NCBI GenBank assembly: GCA_002837195.1
Contig: KZ478071.1
Location: 1 to 64,000, forward strand
From: Enterobacterales bacterium CwR94
GTDB lineage: Bacteria; Pseudomonadota; Gammaproteobacteria; Enterobacterales; Enterobacteriaceae
DNA length: 64,000 nucleotides
Direction of reading: 5' to 3'
In this document: in pieces, positions 1 to 14,595 of the stretch
How the letters are laid out: each line of letters begins with the position of its first letter
Position numbering within the stretch: position 1 is the first letter of the stretch
Made by a program: the position numbers and the translations under genes
Notes under the pieces: generated by a model
The model's database searches: none
Seen by the model: the letters and a program-made list of their open reading frames with translations, nothing else
What the model was told of the DNA's origin: nothing

Positions 1-39
1 TCTGTCCTGTTGAGTGCCCACACAGATTGTCTGATAAAT

Positions 40-238
40 TGTTAAAGAGCGTTGCAACGCAGCATTCAGCCTGCCGTTGCGAGGTGGCGTATATTACGCT
101 TTCCTCTCTCAGAGTCAACTTCTTTTTGAGAAGTTTTTCTCTGCCGGCTCAGTTTCCTGAACCGCTGACCCGGTGGCCTGTAAGCCGTTGTTCCGTGTCA
201 GTGGAGGCGCATTATAGGGAGTTCCTGACGACTGACAA
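40..238 (-). promoter_or_regulatory. rRNA operon promoters P1, P2 and leader with boxA
   Basis: Read on the minus strand this is a typical enterobacterial rrn control region. P1 has -35 TTGTCA (233-238), a 16-bp spacer and -10 TATAAT (211-216), followed by a GC-rich discriminator as in stringently controlled promoters. P2 has -35 TTGACT (113-118), a 16-bp spacer and -10 TAATAT (91-96). The boxA antitermination signal GCTCTTTAACA lies at 40-50, followed by the conserved leader toward the left edge. The 16S gene itself must lie beyond base 1. In E. coli rrnA also follows hemG, so this is probably the equivalent operon. Confidence 0.93.
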
Positions 239-293
239 GTGTTTATTGCAAAAAAAGGAATGAGCGCTGAATTATTCCACAAAGCGCCTCTTT

Positions 294-836
294 TTAGGAC
301 ATTTTGCCTAGCAAACGACCAAATTCCTGGGCAAAACGTGTTACCTGATGCCAGTCGGTATATTCGACTTCCTTCGTTGTATCGGTTTCCCCTCCTGTCA
401 TTCGCATAATCAGTTGAATCATGATGCGGTCAAACCACCGATAGCGAGGGTAACGCAATGCGCCCGCAAAAACCGCGCACAATTCAGGTTGCCACGGAGA
501 CTGTAAAAGGAATTTCCGCGTGTAGGCGTTAGTTTGCGGTGTGCGCTTCTCAGGTTTCCGAGCAGTGAGGTTTACTGAGAAGAATCCATTTGGCCTGTTC
601 TCGATCTCCACTTTATGCTTTTGAACAAAGGCCATCAGTGCAGGATCAAAACGGCCATAACGGATGGAGGCACCAATTAATACCCGATCGTATTGCGTCC
701 AATTCAGCGCTTCAGTGCGGACAATATTGATCACATCCGACTCCAGCCCTTTCTCTTCACGCATCGCTGAAGCAATAAAGGCTGCAATCTCACGGGTTTG
801 CCCATCCCGGCTGGAAAATAGAATTAATGTTTTCAC
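294..836 (-). CDS. hemG: Protoporphyrinogen IX dehydrogenase (menaquinone-dependent), HemG
   Basis: A 180-residue flavodoxin-like protein, the length of E. coli HemG. It oxidises protoporphyrinogen IX to protoporphyrin IX, the penultimate step of heme synthesis, passing electrons to membrane quinones. The N-terminal loop SSRDGQT (residues 8-14) is the FMN-phosphate-binding signature after the first beta strand. It lies 15 bp downstream of trkH and is probably cotranscribed with it. Upstream of the rrn operon is also its E. coli position. Confidence 0.95.
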   Translation of the reverse strand: MKTLILFSSRDGQTREIAAFIASAMREEKGLESDVINIVRTEALNWTQYDRVLIGASIRYGRFDPALMAFVQKHKVEIENRPNGFFSVNLTARKPEKRTPQTNAYTRKFLLQSPWQPELCAVFAGALRYPRYRWFDRIMIQLIMRMTGGETDTTKEVEYTDWHQVTRFAQEFGRLLGKMS

Positions 837-851
837 GGTATCCCTTCCCCG

Positions 852-2306
852 TTATTCACGCCAAAAGGTTGGCGTAAAGAGAACCAAAAGCGTAAAGACC
901 TCAAGGCGTCCAAACAGCATCGTAATGATGAGCACCCATTTGGCGACGTCATTCATTGAAGCAAAGTTATCGGCGACAACACCTAACCCAGGTCCCAGAT
1001 TGTTGAGTGTAGCGACAACCGCCGCAAACGCTGAAAAATCATCGACGCCGGTTGCAATGATGGCCAACATACTGATTAAGAAAACCAGCGCATAGGCTGA
1101 AAAGAATCCCCATACCGCTTCGAGGATACGCTCGTTCAATGCGCGATTGCCCAGTTTGATGGTGTATACCGCATTCGGGTGGACCAAACGTTTAAGCTCA
1201 CGGTTACCCTGCTTAAACAGAAGAAGGATACGGATCACTTTCAAGCCACCGCCCGTTGACCCTGCACAACCGCCAATAAAGGCAGAACAGAGCAGCAAAA
1301 TAGGGAGGAAAAGTGGCCAGTGCGCGAAGCTGTCAGAGGTAAACCCTGCCGTGGTTGCCATCGATACCACCTGGAAGAAGGTCTGATCGAGGGTCTTCCA
1401 AAAGTTGTCATAAGTATTGTGGAACATCAGTACGATCATGCAGATAACAACCAATGCAAACTGCACACCTATAAACATACGAAACTCAGGATCGCGCGTG
1501 TAAACACGCAGGCTACGCCCACTCAACAGAGAAAAATGCAGGCCATAGTTACACCCTGATATCAGTAAGAAGATAGCCACAATCGTGTTGATTGCAGGGC
1601 TATTGAAATAGCCCAGACTGGCATCATGGGTAGAGAAGCCCCCGATAGCAATCGTAGAAAAGCTGTGCCCGATGGCATCAAAGAAGGACATTCCCGCGCC
1701 CCACAGCGCAGCACAACAGGCAATGGTCAACAATACATAGATAAGCCAGAGTGTTTTGGCCGTTTCTGCAATACGTGGGCGCATCTTATTGTCTTTGAGT
1801 GGACCCGGCATTTCTGCACGATACAGCTGCATGCCCCCGACGCCCAAGATAGGTAAGATTGCGACGGCCAGCACAATGATTCCCATGCCGCCAAACCATT
1901 GCAGCATCATGCGGTAGAACAAGATGGCCTTTGGTAAGGAGTCTAATCCCGTCAGCACGGTGGCACCGGTAGTGGTTAAACCAGAAAACGATTCAAAGAA
2001 CGCATCCGTGATGGAGAGATTCGGCTGTTCAGCAAAGATAAACGGCATTGCCCCCACGCTGCCCAGCACAACCCAAAACAGCACCACGATCAAGAAGCCT
2101 TCACGCGGCTTCAGCTCCCCTTTTTGCTTGCGATTTGGCCACCACAGTAACGTGCCAATCATCAAAGCCATCAGGAACGTCTGACTAAAAGCCCGCCCGG
2201 CACCATCGCGATAGATGAGAGCAACCAGTCCCGGCAACATCATCGTGCCGGAAAAAAGAATAATGAGTAAACCCACGATACGGGTTATGGGGCGCAGCCG
2301 CAGCAT
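852..2306 (-). CDS. trkH: Trk system potassium uptake protein TrkH
   Basis: A 484-residue inner-membrane K+ translocating subunit (483 in E. coli) that works with the NAD-binding regulator TrkA. Four pore-loop segments carry the selectivity-filter glycines: TTTGAT (111-116), TIAIGGFS (218-225), ATTAGFTSD (317-325) and NNLGPG (435-440). The glycine-rich stretch CAGSTGGGLKVIR (347-359) is also characteristic. The ATG start gives the expected N terminus. It follows yigZ by 23 bp and precedes hemG, as in E. coli. Confidence 0.97.
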   Translation of the reverse strand: MLRLRPITRIVGLLIILFSGTMMLPGLVALIYRDGAGRAFSQTFLMALMIGTLLWWPNRKQKGELKPREGFLIVVLFWVVLGSVGAMPFIFAEQPNLSITDAFFESFSGLTTTGATVLTGLDSLPKAILFYRMMLQWFGGMGIIVLAVAILPILGVGGMQLYRAEMPGPLKDNKMRPRIAETAKTLWLIYVLLTIACCAALWGAGMSFFDAIGHSFSTIAIGGFSTHDASLGYFNSPAINTIVAIFLLISGCNYGLHFSLLSGRSLRVYTRDPEFRMFIGVQFALVVICMIVLMFHNTYDNFWKTLDQTFFQVVSMATTAGFTSDSFAHWPLFLPILLLCSAFIGGCAGSTGGGLKVIRILLLFKQGNRELKRLVHPNAVYTIKLGNRALNERILEAVWGFFSAYALVFLISMLAIIATGVDDFSAFAAVVATLNNLGPGLGVVADNFASMNDVAKWVLIITMLFGRLEVFTLLVLFTPTFWRE

Positions 2307-2329
2307 CGCCAGTTTCCTTATCTAAACAA

Positions 2330-2944
2330 CTATTGTAATGGGCGCATTTGCAGCGACCCGCGACTGATATCAGTGAGTTGACGGGAGAAATCATTGTTCG
2401 TTCCTTCGGGCAAAGCCAAGGTTAACGTAATGTCTCCGGCAAAAAGTGATTCTGTAATACTGCCATCAAAGCGTGCGACCAACGTTTCGACCAGCGCCAA
2501 CTGCGCATAATCGCAGATTAGCGTAAATTCCTGCATCGGCACACGCCTTGCTGTCAGCAATAACTTTAACGCGTGCTGAACACCGCCGCCGTAGGCCTTC
2601 ACTAATCCGCCGGTGCCCAGTTGAATGCCGCCGTAGTAGCGAACCACGACGGCTGAGATTTCACCTATTTCAGCACCCATTAGCTGAGCCAGGATAGGTT
2701 TGCCCGCCGTTCCGGCGGGTTCACCATCATCGGAAAAACCCAGTTGCTGAGAATCACTGGGTGACCCTGCCACATACGCCCAGCAATGGTGCGCAGCCTG
2801 AGGATGCGCCGCACGCACCAACTGAATCCACTGGCGCGCCGCTTCAACGCCGTCCGTGTGAGCCAGCAGCGTAATAAAGCGGCTTTTCTTGATCTCTTCG
2901 CTGAATTCCACTGATTCAGCAGGGATCGCCCAGCCAGTACTCAT
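2330..2944 (-). CDS. yigZ: IMPACT-family protein YigZ
   Basis: A 204-residue protein of the IMPACT/UPF0029 family, the same length as E. coli YigZ. The family signature appears as [10 protein letters not shown] followed by [13 protein letters not shown] in the N-terminal domain; a smaller RNA-binding-like C-terminal domain follows. The cellular role is poorly defined. The start ATG overlaps the pepQ stop by 4 bp (ATGA), so the two genes are probably translationally coupled. The pepQ-yigZ-trkH order is conserved in E. coli. Confidence 0.93.
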   Translation of the reverse strand: MSTGWAIPAESVEFSEEIKKSRFITLLAHTDGVEAARQWIQLVRAAHPQAAHHCWAYVAGSPSDSQQLGFSDDGEPAGTAGKPILAQLMGAEIGEISAVVVRYYGGIQLGTGGLVKAYGGGVQHALKLLLTARRVPMQEFTLICDYAQLALVETLVARFDGSITESLFAGDITLTLALPEGTNNDFSRQLTDISRGSLQMRPLQ

Positions 2945-4272
2945 GCCAGATGCAAATCACGCGTCATGTTTTCAACGCGATCGGCGTGGAACACCACATT
3001 GTCTTCAATGCGCACGCCACCAAAAGGTTTCAGGCTGTCAATTTTTTGCCAATTGAAATGCTTACTGAAAGGGCCTTCACGCCAGGAGGCTAACAACGAT
3101 TCAATGAAGTAAAGCCCTGGCTCAATAGTCAGTACCATGCCAGGTTCCATGACACGAGTACATCTCAGGTAGGGATACTGCGCCGGTGCAGCAAGATGGG
3201 TTCCTTTATCATCTTGCATAAAGCCTGCGACATCATGGACCTGCAGACCCAGCGGGTGACCTAAACCATGCGGCATGAAAGGCCCGGTCAAATCCTCTTT
3301 CACCATGGCCTCTTCGCTGATATCGCGGACCAGATCGTGTTTCTTTAAAATGTTGGCAATGCGGTGGTGCATCTGCTGATGATATTCCGTGTATCGCACG
3401 CCCACTTTCAGCGTCCCAATCAGTGCCAGCTCCTCCGCATGCATATCCTTCACCAGACTGGCAAATTCACTGTTGCTCTGGGCAGCATAAGTTCGGGTCA
3501 GATCAGCGGCATAGCCATTATATTCCGCGCCAGCATCCAACAAAAAACTGTGCATTTCGGCGGGAGCTTGCTGCTCAAGCTCGGTGTAATGCAAAATCGC
3601 CGCATGCTCATTAAGCGCCACAATATTGCCGTAAGGCACATCCGTATCACGGTGTCCTGTGGCAGTGAGATAAGCCATGTTGATATCGAACTCACTCATG
3701 CCTGATAAAAAGGCTTCTTTAGCTGCACGATGACCCACAACGGCAATCTTCTGCGCTTCGCGCAAACAGAACAGTTCGTATTTCGTTTTATAGGAACGGT
3801 GATAATGCAGGTAATCAATCACCGGTTTGGGATTGATATTCTCCGCCAGAATATCCAGTTGGCGCGCGCGTTCAGCGACAGGTCCAATATAGGCAATACG
3901 TTCACGGTTTGCTGGCAACAGTTGACGAATGTCCTCCGCATTACGCAGGGGGATCACCTCAATGTCATGCGTCCAGAAGCTATTGGGCAGCGGTGTGACT
4001 TTGTGCCAGTAGTCGACAGGTGACCAGAACCACAGTTTTGGCTTATTGACGCCATCAACCCATAGCCAGCAATTAGGGACCTGAGTGACAGGAACCCACG
4101 CTTTAAATTGCGGATTCACCTTGAAAGGATAATGGTGATCGTCCAGAAACACCGTCATTAATTCACCAGAGTGAATCAATAGTGCATCAACATTTCCACG
4201 TGCCAATGCCTGCTGCGCACGCTGCTGTAATGTCGCGAGATGCGCCTGAAATAATGAAACCAGCGAATCCAT
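2941..4272 (-). CDS. pepQ: Xaa-Pro dipeptidase PepQ
   Basis: A 443-residue proline dipeptidase of the M24 pita-bread family that splits dipeptides with C-terminal proline, with two metal ions. Metal-site motifs are visible: [38 protein letters not shown] and [10 protein letters not shown]. The ATG at 4272 is preferred over one 24 bp upstream because it gives the E. coli length and has AAGGAGGT just upstream. It is divergent from fadB, with about 190 bp between them. Confidence 0.95.
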   Translation of the reverse strand: MDSLVSLFQAHLATLQQRAQQALARGNVDALLIHSGELMTVFLDDHHYPFKVNPQFKAWVPVTQVPNCWLWVDGVNKPKLWFWSPVDYWHKVTPLPNSFWTHDIEVIPLRNAEDIRQLLPANRERIAYIGPVAERARQLDILAENINPKPVIDYLHYHRSYKTKYELFCLREAQKIAVVGHRAAKEAFLSGMSEFDINMAYLTATGHRDTDVPYGNIVALNEHAAILHYTELEQQAPAEMHSFLLDAGAEYNGYAADLTRTYAAQSNSEFASLVKDMHAEELALIGTLKVGVRYTEYHQQMHHRIANILKKHDLVRDISEEAMVKEDLTGPFMPHGLGHPLGLQVHDVAGFMQDDKGTHLAAPAQYPYLRCTRVMEPGMVLTIEPGLYFIESLLASWREGPFSKHFNWQKIDSLKPFGGVRIEDNVVFHADRVENMTRDLHLA

Positions 4273-4416
4273 ACTTACCTCCTTATCCTCGGGCAAATTT
4301 GCCGCATCTTACCACAGCGAGTAAACCTGTCGCGATTGCGCCTTCGCTGTGATCTCGTTTGCAAATTAGTAATGACTCATTTGCATTTAGTTAACACTGC
4401 TACCACACTCCTGCCT

Positions 4417-4433
4417 ATCTGGTAAGACCAGTT
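4417..4433 (+). promoter_or_regulatory. FadR operator upstream of fadBA
   Basis: The 17-mer ATCTGGTAAGACCAGTT lies 26 bp before the fadB start. It is an imperfect palindrome that differs by only two or three positions from the E. coli fadBA FadR operator as I recall it. FadR represses beta-oxidation genes and is released by long-chain acyl-CoA. The position fits repression of fadBA. Confidence 0.8.
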
Positions 4434-4459
4434 TACTTATCGCAGCGCAGGAGAAAGAC

Positions 4460-6646
4460 ATGCTCTACCAAGGCGACACCCTTACTCTCGACTGGATCCA
4501 CGATGGCATCGCAGAACTCGTTTTCGATGCCCCAGGATCTGTGAATAAACTGGATACCCAAACCGTCGCCAGCCTGGGCGAAGCCGTTGCGGTGTTGGAA
4601 AAACAAACCGCCCTTAAAGGCGTACTGCTGACCTCGCGTAAACCCGCCTTTATCGTTGGTGCTGATATTACCGAATTTCTTTCTCTCTTCGCAGCGCCTG
4701 CTGAAAAACTGGAAGACTGGCTGCATTTTGCCAACCGGATTTTCAATCGGCTGGAAGACTTACCTGTTCCAACCGTCGCCGCCATTAATGGTTATGCCTT
4801 AGGTGGCGGTTGTGAGTGTATTTTGGCGACCGATTTTCGCGTTGCCTCACCGGATGCACGCATTGGGCTACCGGAGACCAAGCTGGGCATTATGCCAGGT
4901 TTTGGAGGATCGGTACGCCTGCCGCGCTTGCTGGGTTGTGATAATGCGTTGGAAATCATTGCCGCGGGCAAAGACATTGATGCGCAGCAAGCGTTGAAGC
5001 TGGGCCTGGTCGATGCCGTCATTGAGACTGAAAAACTGCGTGAGGGTGCCCTACGCTTACTACGAGAGGCGATTGACGGCAAACTTGACTGGCAGGCACA
5101 CCGGGCACCCAAACTGGCTCCGTTAAAACTCAACAAAATTGAGTCCATCATGAGTTTTAGTACCGCCAAAGGCATGGTGATGCAAACAGCAGGTAAGCAC
5201 TACCCTGCACCCATCACGGCGGTTAAAACCATTGAAGCTGCTGCCTCTCTCCACCGTGATGAAGCCCTTAAGCTGGAAACGCAGGCCTTCGTTCCTCTGG
5301 CGCGTTCCAATGAAGCGCGGGCACTGGTGGGGATTTTCCTCAACGATCAGTGGGTGAAAGCCAAAGCCAAAAAAATGGGCAAATCTGTCGACACGCCAAA
5401 GCACGCAGCAGTATTGGGGGCGGGGATCATGGGCGGTGGGATCGCCTACCAGTCCGCCTGGAAAGGTGTGCCCGTGCAGATGAAAGACATCAGTGAAGCC
5501 TCACTGGCGCTGGGTATCACAGAAGCCGCAGGCCTACTAAACAAACAGGTCGAACGAGGAAAAATAGACACGCTGAAAATGGCGAACGTATTGTCCTCTA
5601 TCCAACCAACCTTAACGTATTCAGGCTTTGAACGCGCCGATGTGGTGGTTGAAGCCGTCGTCGAGAACCCTAAAGTCAAAAGTGCAGTGTTGGCTGAAAC
5701 GGAAACGCATCTTCGTCCAGATGCCGTGCTGGCATCAAATACATCCACTATTCCAATTAGTTGGCTGGCGCAATCGCTGCAGCGCCCGGAAAATTTCTGC
5801 GGCATGCACTTTTTTAATCCGGTGCATCGCATGCCGTTGGTTGAAGTGATTCGCGGTGAAAAATCGTCCGACAGCACGATTGCCAAAGTCGTTGCCTGGG
5901 CCAGTCAAATGGGGAAAACCCCGATTGTAGTGCGCGATTGCCCGGGATTTTTTGTTAACCGCGTGCTGTTCCCGTACTTCGCAGGCTTCAGCCTGCTGCT
6001 GCGCGATGGCGCAGATTTCCGTCAGGTCGATAAAGTGATGGAAAAAGTGTTTGGCTGGCCAATGGGCCCCGCTCATCTGCTGGATGTGGTGGGCATTGAT
6101 ACTGCGCACCATGCTCAAAGTGTCATGGCGGATGGTTATCCGGATCGCATGAAGAAAACCTATCGTGACGCCATCGATGTGCTGTTTGATGCCGGACGCT
6201 ATGGACAGAAAAAACAACGCGGTTTCTGGCTGTGGGAAAAAGACCGCAAAGGAAAAGCCAAAAAGCTGCCTGATGCAGAAACCGATGTTCTGCTGAGCAA
6301 AGTCAGTGCTGAAAAGCGCGTCTTTACCGATCAGGAAATTATTGATCGCATGATGATTCCGATGGTTAACGAAGTGATTCGCTGTCTGGATGAAAAGATT
6401 ATTGATAGTCCGGCAGAAGCGGATATGGCTCTGGTTTATGGATTAGGTTTCCCTCCTTTCCATGGTGGCATCTTCCGGTGGTTGGATACACAAGGTAACC
6501 AGGCTTTTGCACACCGCGCTGAAGCCTATACCGCGCTTGGCACACTGTACTCGCTACCTGCTGCACTACAACAGAAAGTCGCGACGGGCGATAGCTGGTA
6601 TCCCGCCGCACCCGCAATTGACGAATCCCAACTGAAAACGGCGTAA
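4460..6646 (+). CDS. fadB: Fatty acid oxidation complex alpha subunit FadB
   Basis: A 728-residue multifunctional protein (729 in E. coli) with enoyl-CoA hydratase/isomerase activity in the first ~190 residues and 3-hydroxyacyl-CoA dehydrogenase in the C-terminal half. The crotonase glutamates are present: Glu119 in GGGCEC and Glu139 in GLPET. The NAD-binding motif [13 protein letters not shown] opens the dehydrogenase domain, and [14 protein letters not shown] contains the catalytic histidine. An AGGAG site precedes the ATG. It forms the alpha2-beta2 complex with FadA, encoded 9 bp downstream in the same operon. Confidence 0.97.
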   Translation: MLYQGDTLTLDWIHDGIAELVFDAPGSVNKLDTQTVASLGEAVAVLEKQTALKGVLLTSRKPAFIVGADITEFLSLFAAPAEKLEDWLHFANRIFNRLEDLPVPTVAAINGYALGGGCECILATDFRVASPDARIGLPETKLGIMPGFGGSVRLPRLLGCDNALEIIAAGKDIDAQQALKLGLVDAVIETEKLREGALRLLREAIDGKLDWQAHRAPKLAPLKLNKIESIMSFSTAKGMVMQTAGKHYPAPITAVKTIEAAASLHRDEALKLETQAFVPLARSNEARALVGIFLNDQWVKAKAKKMGKSVDTPKHAAVLGAGIMGGGIAYQSAWKGVPVQMKDISEASLALGITEAAGLLNKQVERGKIDTLKMANVLSSIQPTLTYSGFERADVVVEAVVENPKVKSAVLAETETHLRPDAVLASNTSTIPISWLAQSLQRPENFCGMHFFNPVHRMPLVEVIRGEKSSDSTIAKVVAWASQMGKTPIVVRDCPGFFVNRVLFPYFAGFSLLLRDGADFRQVDKVMEKVFGWPMGPAHLLDVVGIDTAHHAQSVMADGYPDRMKKTYRDAIDVLFDAGRYGQKKQRGFWLWEKDRKGKAKKLPDAETDVLLSKVSAEKRVFTDQEIIDRMMIPMVNEVIRCLDEKIIDSPAEADMALVYGLGFPPFHGGIFRWLDTQGNQAFAHRAEAYTALGTLYSLPAALQQKVATGDSWYPAAPAIDESQLKTA

Positions 6647-7819
<1,173 letters not shown>

Positions 7820-7851
7820 TACGTTGATATGGGTTTATGCTTTGCCGTTTT

Positions 7852-7876
7852 CCCGCCCGTTATGGGCGGGTTTTTT
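7852..7876 (+). terminator. Rho-independent terminator of fadBA
   Basis: Perfect 7-bp stem CCCGCCC (7852-7858) with GGGCGGG (7864-7870), a 5-nt loop and six T. It lies 33 bp after the fadA stop. It separates fadBA from the convergent fre gene. Confidence 0.92.
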
Positions 7877-7887
7877 CTGCACGGCGA

Positions 7888-8589
7888 TCAGATAAACGCG
7901 AAGGCATCGCCAAACATTCTTGCCGCATCAGCACCACGTTCTGCCACAAAGCGATCGCGCGCAATTTTCGCCATCTCGAAGCGCCCCGCGATATAAATAT
8001 CGTGGCCTGCCAACGTACTGTAATCCTGTAATACCGCCGTTAAGACAGTGCCACTGCGGCCTTGCCAGCCCGCTTCAGGCTGTTCAACAACCGGGATCAC
8101 TTTTAAGTTTTTGTGGCGGATAGCCAGCGCGTTCAGCTCATCCATATCGTAGAGATGTTTGTACTCACGGCCGCCCCAATAGATAGCAATTTCACGATCG
8201 GGTTGCTGTGCTAACGCAGTGAGCAGGATAGAGCGCGCGTAGGAAAAGCCCGTACCGCCCGCAACCAGCACCAACGGCGCACTGCCTTCTTCACGCAACC
8301 AGGCATCGCCGTGAGGGATATCAACCGTGATTTCGCGATCTTCTTTAATTCGCTCCATCACCGCCATGGCATACAAGTTCACGTCTGACGCACCGATGTG
8401 CAGCTCAATAATGTCTTTTTCCATTGGCGTAGAGGCAAGTGAGAAGGGGCGCTTATCGCGTTCATCCATCACAACCATTAGGTACTGCCCTGCAAGGAAG
8501 GTAAAATCGGCGCCAGGCACCAGGCGTACACGGTACACAGTATCGGTTATGGCCTCTACCGAGGTCACTTTACAGCTCAATATTGTCAT
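7888..8589 (-). CDS. fre: NAD(P)H-flavin reductase Fre
   Basis: A 233-residue ferredoxin-reductase-like enzyme that reduces free flavins with NAD(P)H. It also has a known accessory role next to ubiD in ubiquinone and iron metabolism. [10 protein letters not shown] is the flavin-binding RxxS-type motif, [11 protein letters not shown] the nucleotide-binding loop, and the C terminus FGDAFAFI is typical of Fre. The ATG at 8589 ([10 protein letters not shown]) is chosen over an upstream ATG that would add eight residues because it matches E. coli Fre in length. It follows ubiD on the same strand. Confidence 0.95.
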   Translation of the reverse strand: MTILSCKVTSVEAITDTVYRVRLVPGADFTFLAGQYLMVVMDERDKRPFSLASTPMEKDIIELHIGASDVNLYAMAVMERIKEDREITVDIPHGDAWLREEGSAPLVLVAGGTGFSYARSILLTALAQQPDREIAIYWGGREYKHLYDMDELNALAIRHKNLKVIPVVEQPEAGWQGRSGTVLTAVLQDYSTLAGHDIYIAGRFEMAKIARDRFVAERGADAARMFGDAFAFI

Positions 8590-8629
8590 GCGTTCCCTCT
8601 GTCGGGTCGTCACAATGATTTACCGCGCC

Positions 8630-10123
8630 TTAAGGCTTCGGCGTATCGTTAAAAATTGCCAATTCATCCCAGATTGCGTCAATACGCGCAACCACATCCG
8701 CATCTTTCTTGATTGGACGTCCCCATTCGCGCTGGGTTTCACCTGGCCACTTGTTGGTAGCATCAAGGCCCATTTTTGAACCAAGTCCGGAAACCGGAGA
8801 GGCAAAATCCAGATAATCGATCGGCGTGTTTTCCACCATGACCGTATCACGCGCAGGATCCATGCGGGTAGTGATCGCCCAAATGACATCATTCCAGTCA
8901 CGGGCATTGACGTCGTCGTCACAGACAATAACAAATTTGGTGTACATAAACTGGCGCAAGAATGACCAGACGCCCATCATGACGCGTTTAGCATGGCCGG
9001 CATACTGCTTTTTCATGGTTACCACTGCCAGACGGTATGAGCATCCCTCAGGCGGCAAATAGAAATCGACAATTTCCGGGAACTGCTTTTGCAAGATCGG
9101 CACAAAGACTTCGTTCAGCGCCACACCGAGCACCGCCGGCTCATCCGGTGGCCGCCCGGTGTAGGTTGAGTGGTAAATCGGGTCACGGCGCTGTGTAATA
9201 TGCGTGACCGTAAATACCGGGAAGCTGTCTATCTCATTGTAGTAGCCAGTGTGATCGCCATACGGCCCTTCAGGAGCCATTTCTCCAGGTTCTATATACC
9301 CTTCCAGCACAATCTCGGCGCTGGCTGGAACCTCTAAATCACTGGCGATACATTTCACAACTTCTGTTTTATTGCCACGAAGTAAACCAGCGAAAGCATA
9401 CTCAGACAGCGAGTCGGGCACAGGCGTTACCGCGCCTAGAATGGTCGCCGGATCGGCACCCAAGGCGACGGCCACCGGGAAACGTTCACCGGGATGTGCC
9501 TGGCACCACTCCTGGAAATCAAGCGCGCCGCCACGATGCGATAACCAGCGCATAATCAGTTTGTTTTTGCCGATTAACTGCTGGCGATAAATCCCCAGAT
9601 TTTGGCGTTCTTTGTGCGGGCCGCGTGTGACGGTTAAGCCCCAGGTGATGAGCGGTGCGGCATCCTCTGGCCAGCATTTCATGATCGGAATACGCGACAG
9701 GTCGACGTCATCACCTTGCCAGATCTGTTCCTGACATGGCGCCGAACGCAGGCGTTTTGTCGGCATATTCAACACTTGCTTGAACTGCGGCATTTTATCG
9801 AACAGATCGCGAAAGCCTTTTGGCGGTTCGGGTTCTTTCAGGAAGGCCAGCAGTTTTCCAACATCACGTAGCGCGGTGACATCTTCCTGGCCCATACCCA
9901 ATGCGACGCGGCGCGGCGTGCCAAACAGGTTGCACAAAACCGGCATGTCATAGCCTTTGGGATTTTCAAACAGCAATGCCGGACCGCCAGCCCGCAACGT
10001 GCGGTCAGCAATTTCCGTCATTTCCAGATTAGGATCGATCTCCTGGTGAATACGTTTTAGTTCACCAGAGGCTTCAAGTTGAGCAAGAAAGTCACGTAAA
10101 TCGTGGTATTTCATAGGGATCAT
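8630..10123 (-). CDS. ubiD: 3-octaprenyl-4-hydroxybenzoate decarboxylase UbiD
   Basis: A 497-residue prenyl-FMN-dependent decarboxylase of the third step of ubiquinone synthesis; the cofactor comes from UbiX. Conservation with E. coli runs throughout, including [19 protein letters not shown] and [13 protein letters not shown]. The start at 10123 (MIPMKYHDL) gives exactly the E. coli length. An internal ATG three codons on, and one eight codons upstream, remain possible because no strong Shine-Dalgarno sequence decides it. Confidence 0.95.
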   Translation of the reverse strand: MIPMKYHDLRDFLAQLEASGELKRIHQEIDPNLEMTEIADRTLRAGGPALLFENPKGYDMPVLCNLFGTPRRVALGMGQEDVTALRDVGKLLAFLKEPEPPKGFRDLFDKMPQFKQVLNMPTKRLRSAPCQEQIWQGDDVDLSRIPIMKCWPEDAAPLITWGLTVTRGPHKERQNLGIYRQQLIGKNKLIMRWLSHRGGALDFQEWCQAHPGERFPVAVALGADPATILGAVTPVPDSLSEYAFAGLLRGNKTEVVKCIASDLEVPASAEIVLEGYIEPGEMAPEGPYGDHTGYYNEIDSFPVFTVTHITQRRDPIYHSTYTGRPPDEPAVLGVALNEVFVPILQKQFPEIVDFYLPPEGCSYRLAVVTMKKQYAGHAKRVMMGVWSFLRQFMYTKFVIVCDDDVNARDWNDVIWAITTRMDPARDTVMVENTPIDYLDFASPVSGLGSKMGLDATNKWPGETQREWGRPIKKDADVVARIDAIWDELAIFNDTPKP

Positions 10124-10368
10124 CAATGCGGCCAGAAAGAGAGCCATTATAGGGGGGATTGGCGTGTGAGGATACGGCTGAGGAGATTAACACCCAAGAT
10201 GGCTCTGCGAATCGCATTAATCACACATGTTACCCTCTGTGCTTAAGTGCTAAATTTAAGCAATATCGTCACGCATTGCGGTTAACTCACGCAGATGCGG
10301 GGGGCTCAGTAGCGCGAGTTTCGGGGCTTTGATATGCTTACCGTCCACTACGCTGGAAAATAAATTTT

Positions 10369-10857
10369 ATGGAAGCCTGGTACTTACTTTACTGCAAACG
10401 CGGTCAATTAGAGCGCGCACGCGAGCATTTGGAGCGTCAGGCCGTGGCCTGTTTCAGTCCAGTAATCGCGATGGAAAAAATCGTGCGCGGCAAACGGACG
10501 ACGGTCAGTGAACCCCTGTTTCCAAACTACCTGTTTATCGAGTTTGATCCCGAGACCATTCATACCACCACGATTAGCGCAACGCGGGGTGTCAGCCATT
10601 TTGTCCGCTTTGGCAATCAACCTGCCACCGTTCCCGGTGATGTCATTGATGCCCTGAATCACGACCTACCAGAGACACTGGTCGATCCTGAAACACCGCA
10701 AGTTGGCGATACCGTATTGATTATTGATGGGACGTTTGAGGGTTTACAGGCGATTTTCGCGGAGCCTGATGGCGAAGCCCGCTCAATGTTATTGCTGAAT
10801 TTATTGAATAAACCGGTGCTGCGTAGCGTGGATAACCGCACATTTACCAAGATGTAA
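10369..10857 (+). CDS. rfaH: Transcription antitermination protein RfaH
   Basis: A 162-residue NusG paralogue. RfaH loads on RNA polymerase paused at ops elements and promotes transcription and translation of long envelope operons such as LPS and capsule. The N-terminal NGN domain starts [13 protein letters not shown] and includes [11 protein letters not shown]; a KOW-like C-terminal domain starts near residue 112 and ends FTKM. It is a lone plus-strand gene between ubiD and hemB. No ops element was noticed within this window. Confidence 0.95.
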   Translation: MEAWYLLYCKRGQLERAREHLERQAVACFSPVIAMEKIVRGKRTTVSEPLFPNYLFIEFDPETIHTTTISATRGVSHFVRFGNQPATVPGDVIDALNHDLPETLVDPETPQVGDTVLIIDGTFEGLQAIFAEPDGEARSMLLLNLLNKPVLRSVDNRTFTKM

Positions 10858-10888
10858 TTTCCTCCTCCTGTCAGAAGGAGGAAATTTT
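10858..10888 (+). terminator. Probable terminator between rfaH and hemB
   Basis: A 9-bp perfect inverted repeat (TTTCCTCCT at 10858-10866 with AGGAGGAAA at 10876-10884) followed by TTTT, immediately after the rfaH stop and just before the convergent hemB end. The short T tract makes efficiency uncertain. The AT-flanked stem could work in both directions. Confidence 0.65.
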
Positions 10889-10894
10889 CAGCGG

Positions 10895-12747
<1,853 letters not shown>

Positions 12748-12902
12748 GCATCTTTCCAAACGATAACCGCCCATACGGGCGGTTGAAGGCGGATTCACTC
12801 TACAACAGAGTGCGGTTAGTCAGTATCAGGGATTAATACCATAACCAGACCGGACTTTTCTGTAGTAGGGATGCAGAATCGGAGCATTCCCGATAGTCGC
12901 GA

Positions 12903-13664
12903 TCACACTTCCTGATCGTCACCCTCTTCTTCCTGCTGTTGACGACTCTTGCCAACATAGAAGCGCGCAAAGAACACCCCGACTTCAAACAGGCAGTACA
13001 TCGGTATGGCGAGTAACGTCTGCGACAACACATCCGGCGGCGTCAACAGCATCCCGACAACAAAAGCCCCCACCAACACATAAGGGCGTTTCTGACGCAA
13101 TGCTTCCGGTGAGGTGATCCCCGTCCAGCACAGCAAAACAATGGCCACCGGCACTTCAAACGACACGCCAAAGGCCATAAACAGCGCCATGACAAAGTCG
13201 AGATAGTTGTTGATGTCGGTCGCGATAAGTACACCTTGCGGCGCCGTTTTGGCAAAAAATCCGAATGCCAACGGGAACACCACAAAATAGGCAAACGCCA
13301 TGCCGAGGTAAAACAACAGCGAGCTTGAAATCAGCAACGGCACCACCAGTTTCCGCTCGTGGCGATACAGCGCCGGGGCGACAAATGCCCAGACCTGATA
13401 CAAGATCACCGGAACGGCAACAAACACTGACACAATCATCGTCAGTTTGATGGGGGTGAAAAAGGGCGATGCGACATCGGTGGCAATCATACTCGCACCG
13501 ACCGGGAGCTGTTTAATCAGCGGTGCTGACACCAACTGATAGATATCATTCGCAAAGTAGGCCAGACAGCAAAAAATCGCTATCACCGCAATGATGCAGT
13601 GCAGCAGACGCTTACGCAGCTCAATCAGGTGGCTGATGAGCGGTTGGGTATCTTCAACAGCCAT
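12903..13664 (-). CDS. tatC: Sec-independent translocase subunit TatC
   Basis: A 253-residue inner-membrane protein with six predicted transmembrane helices. It recognises twin-arginine signal peptides and forms the receptor complex with TatB. The N terminus [16 protein letters not shown] is the family signature, with the conserved glutamate of the signal-peptide site. The C terminus is charged ([12 protein letters not shown]). It lies 2 bp after tatB in the tatABC operon. Confidence 0.96.
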   Translation of the reverse strand: MAVEDTQPLISHLIELRKRLLHCIIAVIAIFCCLAYFANDIYQLVSAPLIKQLPVGASMIATDVASPFFTPIKLTMIVSVFVAVPVILYQVWAFVAPALYRHERKLVVPLLISSSLLFYLGMAFAYFVVFPLAFGFFAKTAPQGVLIATDINNYLDFVMALFMAFGVSFEVPVAIVLLCWTGITSPEALRQKRPYVLVGAFVVGMLLTPPDVLSQTLLAIPMYCLFEVGVFFARFYVGKSRQQQEEEGDDQEV

Positions 13665-13666
13665 GT

Positions 13667-14206
13667 TTACGTTTTATCACTCGGTTGAGAGAAAGAGGCA
13701 GGTTTGACCGATGGCGTTTCAGCCCCGGTTGCAACCACGGGCGTTTCCGCCGATTGCATATGCACCGTCACGGCTTCGGCCGGCACCTGAGCCGGTGCTT
13801 CAGCCTGATGGCCCGCTTGTGCCGGAGTCACACCGTCATGTGATTGCGCAGGATCTTTCACCAGCGGATTGTGAATGGTATGTGCTTCATCATCCGCTTT
13901 TTCGTGGTCCTGGTGATGGTAACCGCGCTTAAGTTCGTCAGCCGCTTGCTTAAGCTCATCCATCGATGCCTTCAATTCCGGCGACAGAGAGTCTTTGCTC
14001 GCCTGCTCAACTTTTTTCAGGCTGTCCTGTAACTCCTGCAACTTGAGTTCCTGTGCCAGCTCATTTTGCACGGAAGAGGCCAGCGAGCGCATCGCGCGGA
14101 TCCAGCCAACCACGGTTTTGACCGCCACAGGCAGGCGTTTCGGGCCAAGCACAACCAGCCCGATAACGAAGACTAATACGAGTTCACTAAAACCAATGTC
14201 GAACAC
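13667..14206 (-). CDS. tatB: Sec-independent translocase subunit TatB
   Basis: A 179-residue single-span protein. The N-terminal helix [20 protein letters not shown], followed by GPKRLP, is typical of TatB, including the glutamate in the membrane span. An amphipathic helix follows, then a long proline- and alanine-rich hydrophilic tail that varies between species. It works with TatC in signal-peptide binding. It lies 3 bp from tatA and 2 bp from tatC. Confidence 0.95.
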   Translation of the reverse strand: MFDIGFSELVLVFVIGLVVLGPKRLPVAVKTVVGWIRAMRSLASSVQNELAQELKLQELQDSLKKVEQASKDSLSPELKASMDELKQAADELKRGYHHQDHEKADDEAHTIHNPLVKDPAQSHDGVTPAQAGHQAEAPAQVPAEAVTVHMQSAETPVVATGAETPSVKPASFSQPSDKT

Positions 14207-14209
14207 GGC

Positions 14210-14467
14210 TTACACCTGCTCTTTGTCGCTCTTCGCGTCATCTTTTTTGGCATCGCCAGGTTGCTTGTCTGCCAGCGTTTTTGTCTGGAAGTCCGCGTCG
14301 TCCTGAGCCGGTTTGTCCTTTTCCTTCTCATCATCACCCATGGCTTTTTTAAAGCCTTTGATGGAGGAACCTAAGTCAGAACCAAGATTACGCAACTTAT
14401 TGGTGCCGAACAGAAGAACAACAATCACGGCAATAATTAATAACTGCCAAATACTGATACCGCCCAT
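14210..14467 (-). CDS. tatA: Sec-independent translocase subunit TatA
   Basis: An 85-residue pore-forming component of the Tat pathway. [20 protein letters not shown] is the membrane helix, followed by [13 protein letters not shown] and an amphipathic helix; the tail is rich in Lys, Asp and Glu. The start at 14467 is set by homology and a GAGG sequence upstream; a longer frame to 14587 is unsupported. It is the first gene of tatABC, after ubiB. Confidence 0.95.
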   Translation of the reverse strand: MGGISIWQLLIIAVIVVLLFGTNKLRNLGSDLGSSIKGFKKAMGDDEKEKDKPAQDDADFQTKTLADKQPGDAKKDDAKSDKEQV

Positions 14468-14595
14468 GGTTTTGCCTCTGAAAAAGTAGTGTGTGCAAAC
14501 TGCAAGTATCGTCCAGAGCATCCTGCACTGACGAAGGGCCCAGAGTCCCTGGCCCTCATTAAAACGTGTTTTTACCTGCCCTGACAATCAGTTTG

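Noticed and set aside
27-263. A 78-codon open frame on the plus strand in the rrn control region
   Set aside because: It covers the P1, P2 and boxA elements of a leftward rRNA operon, and its translation shows no protein-like features.
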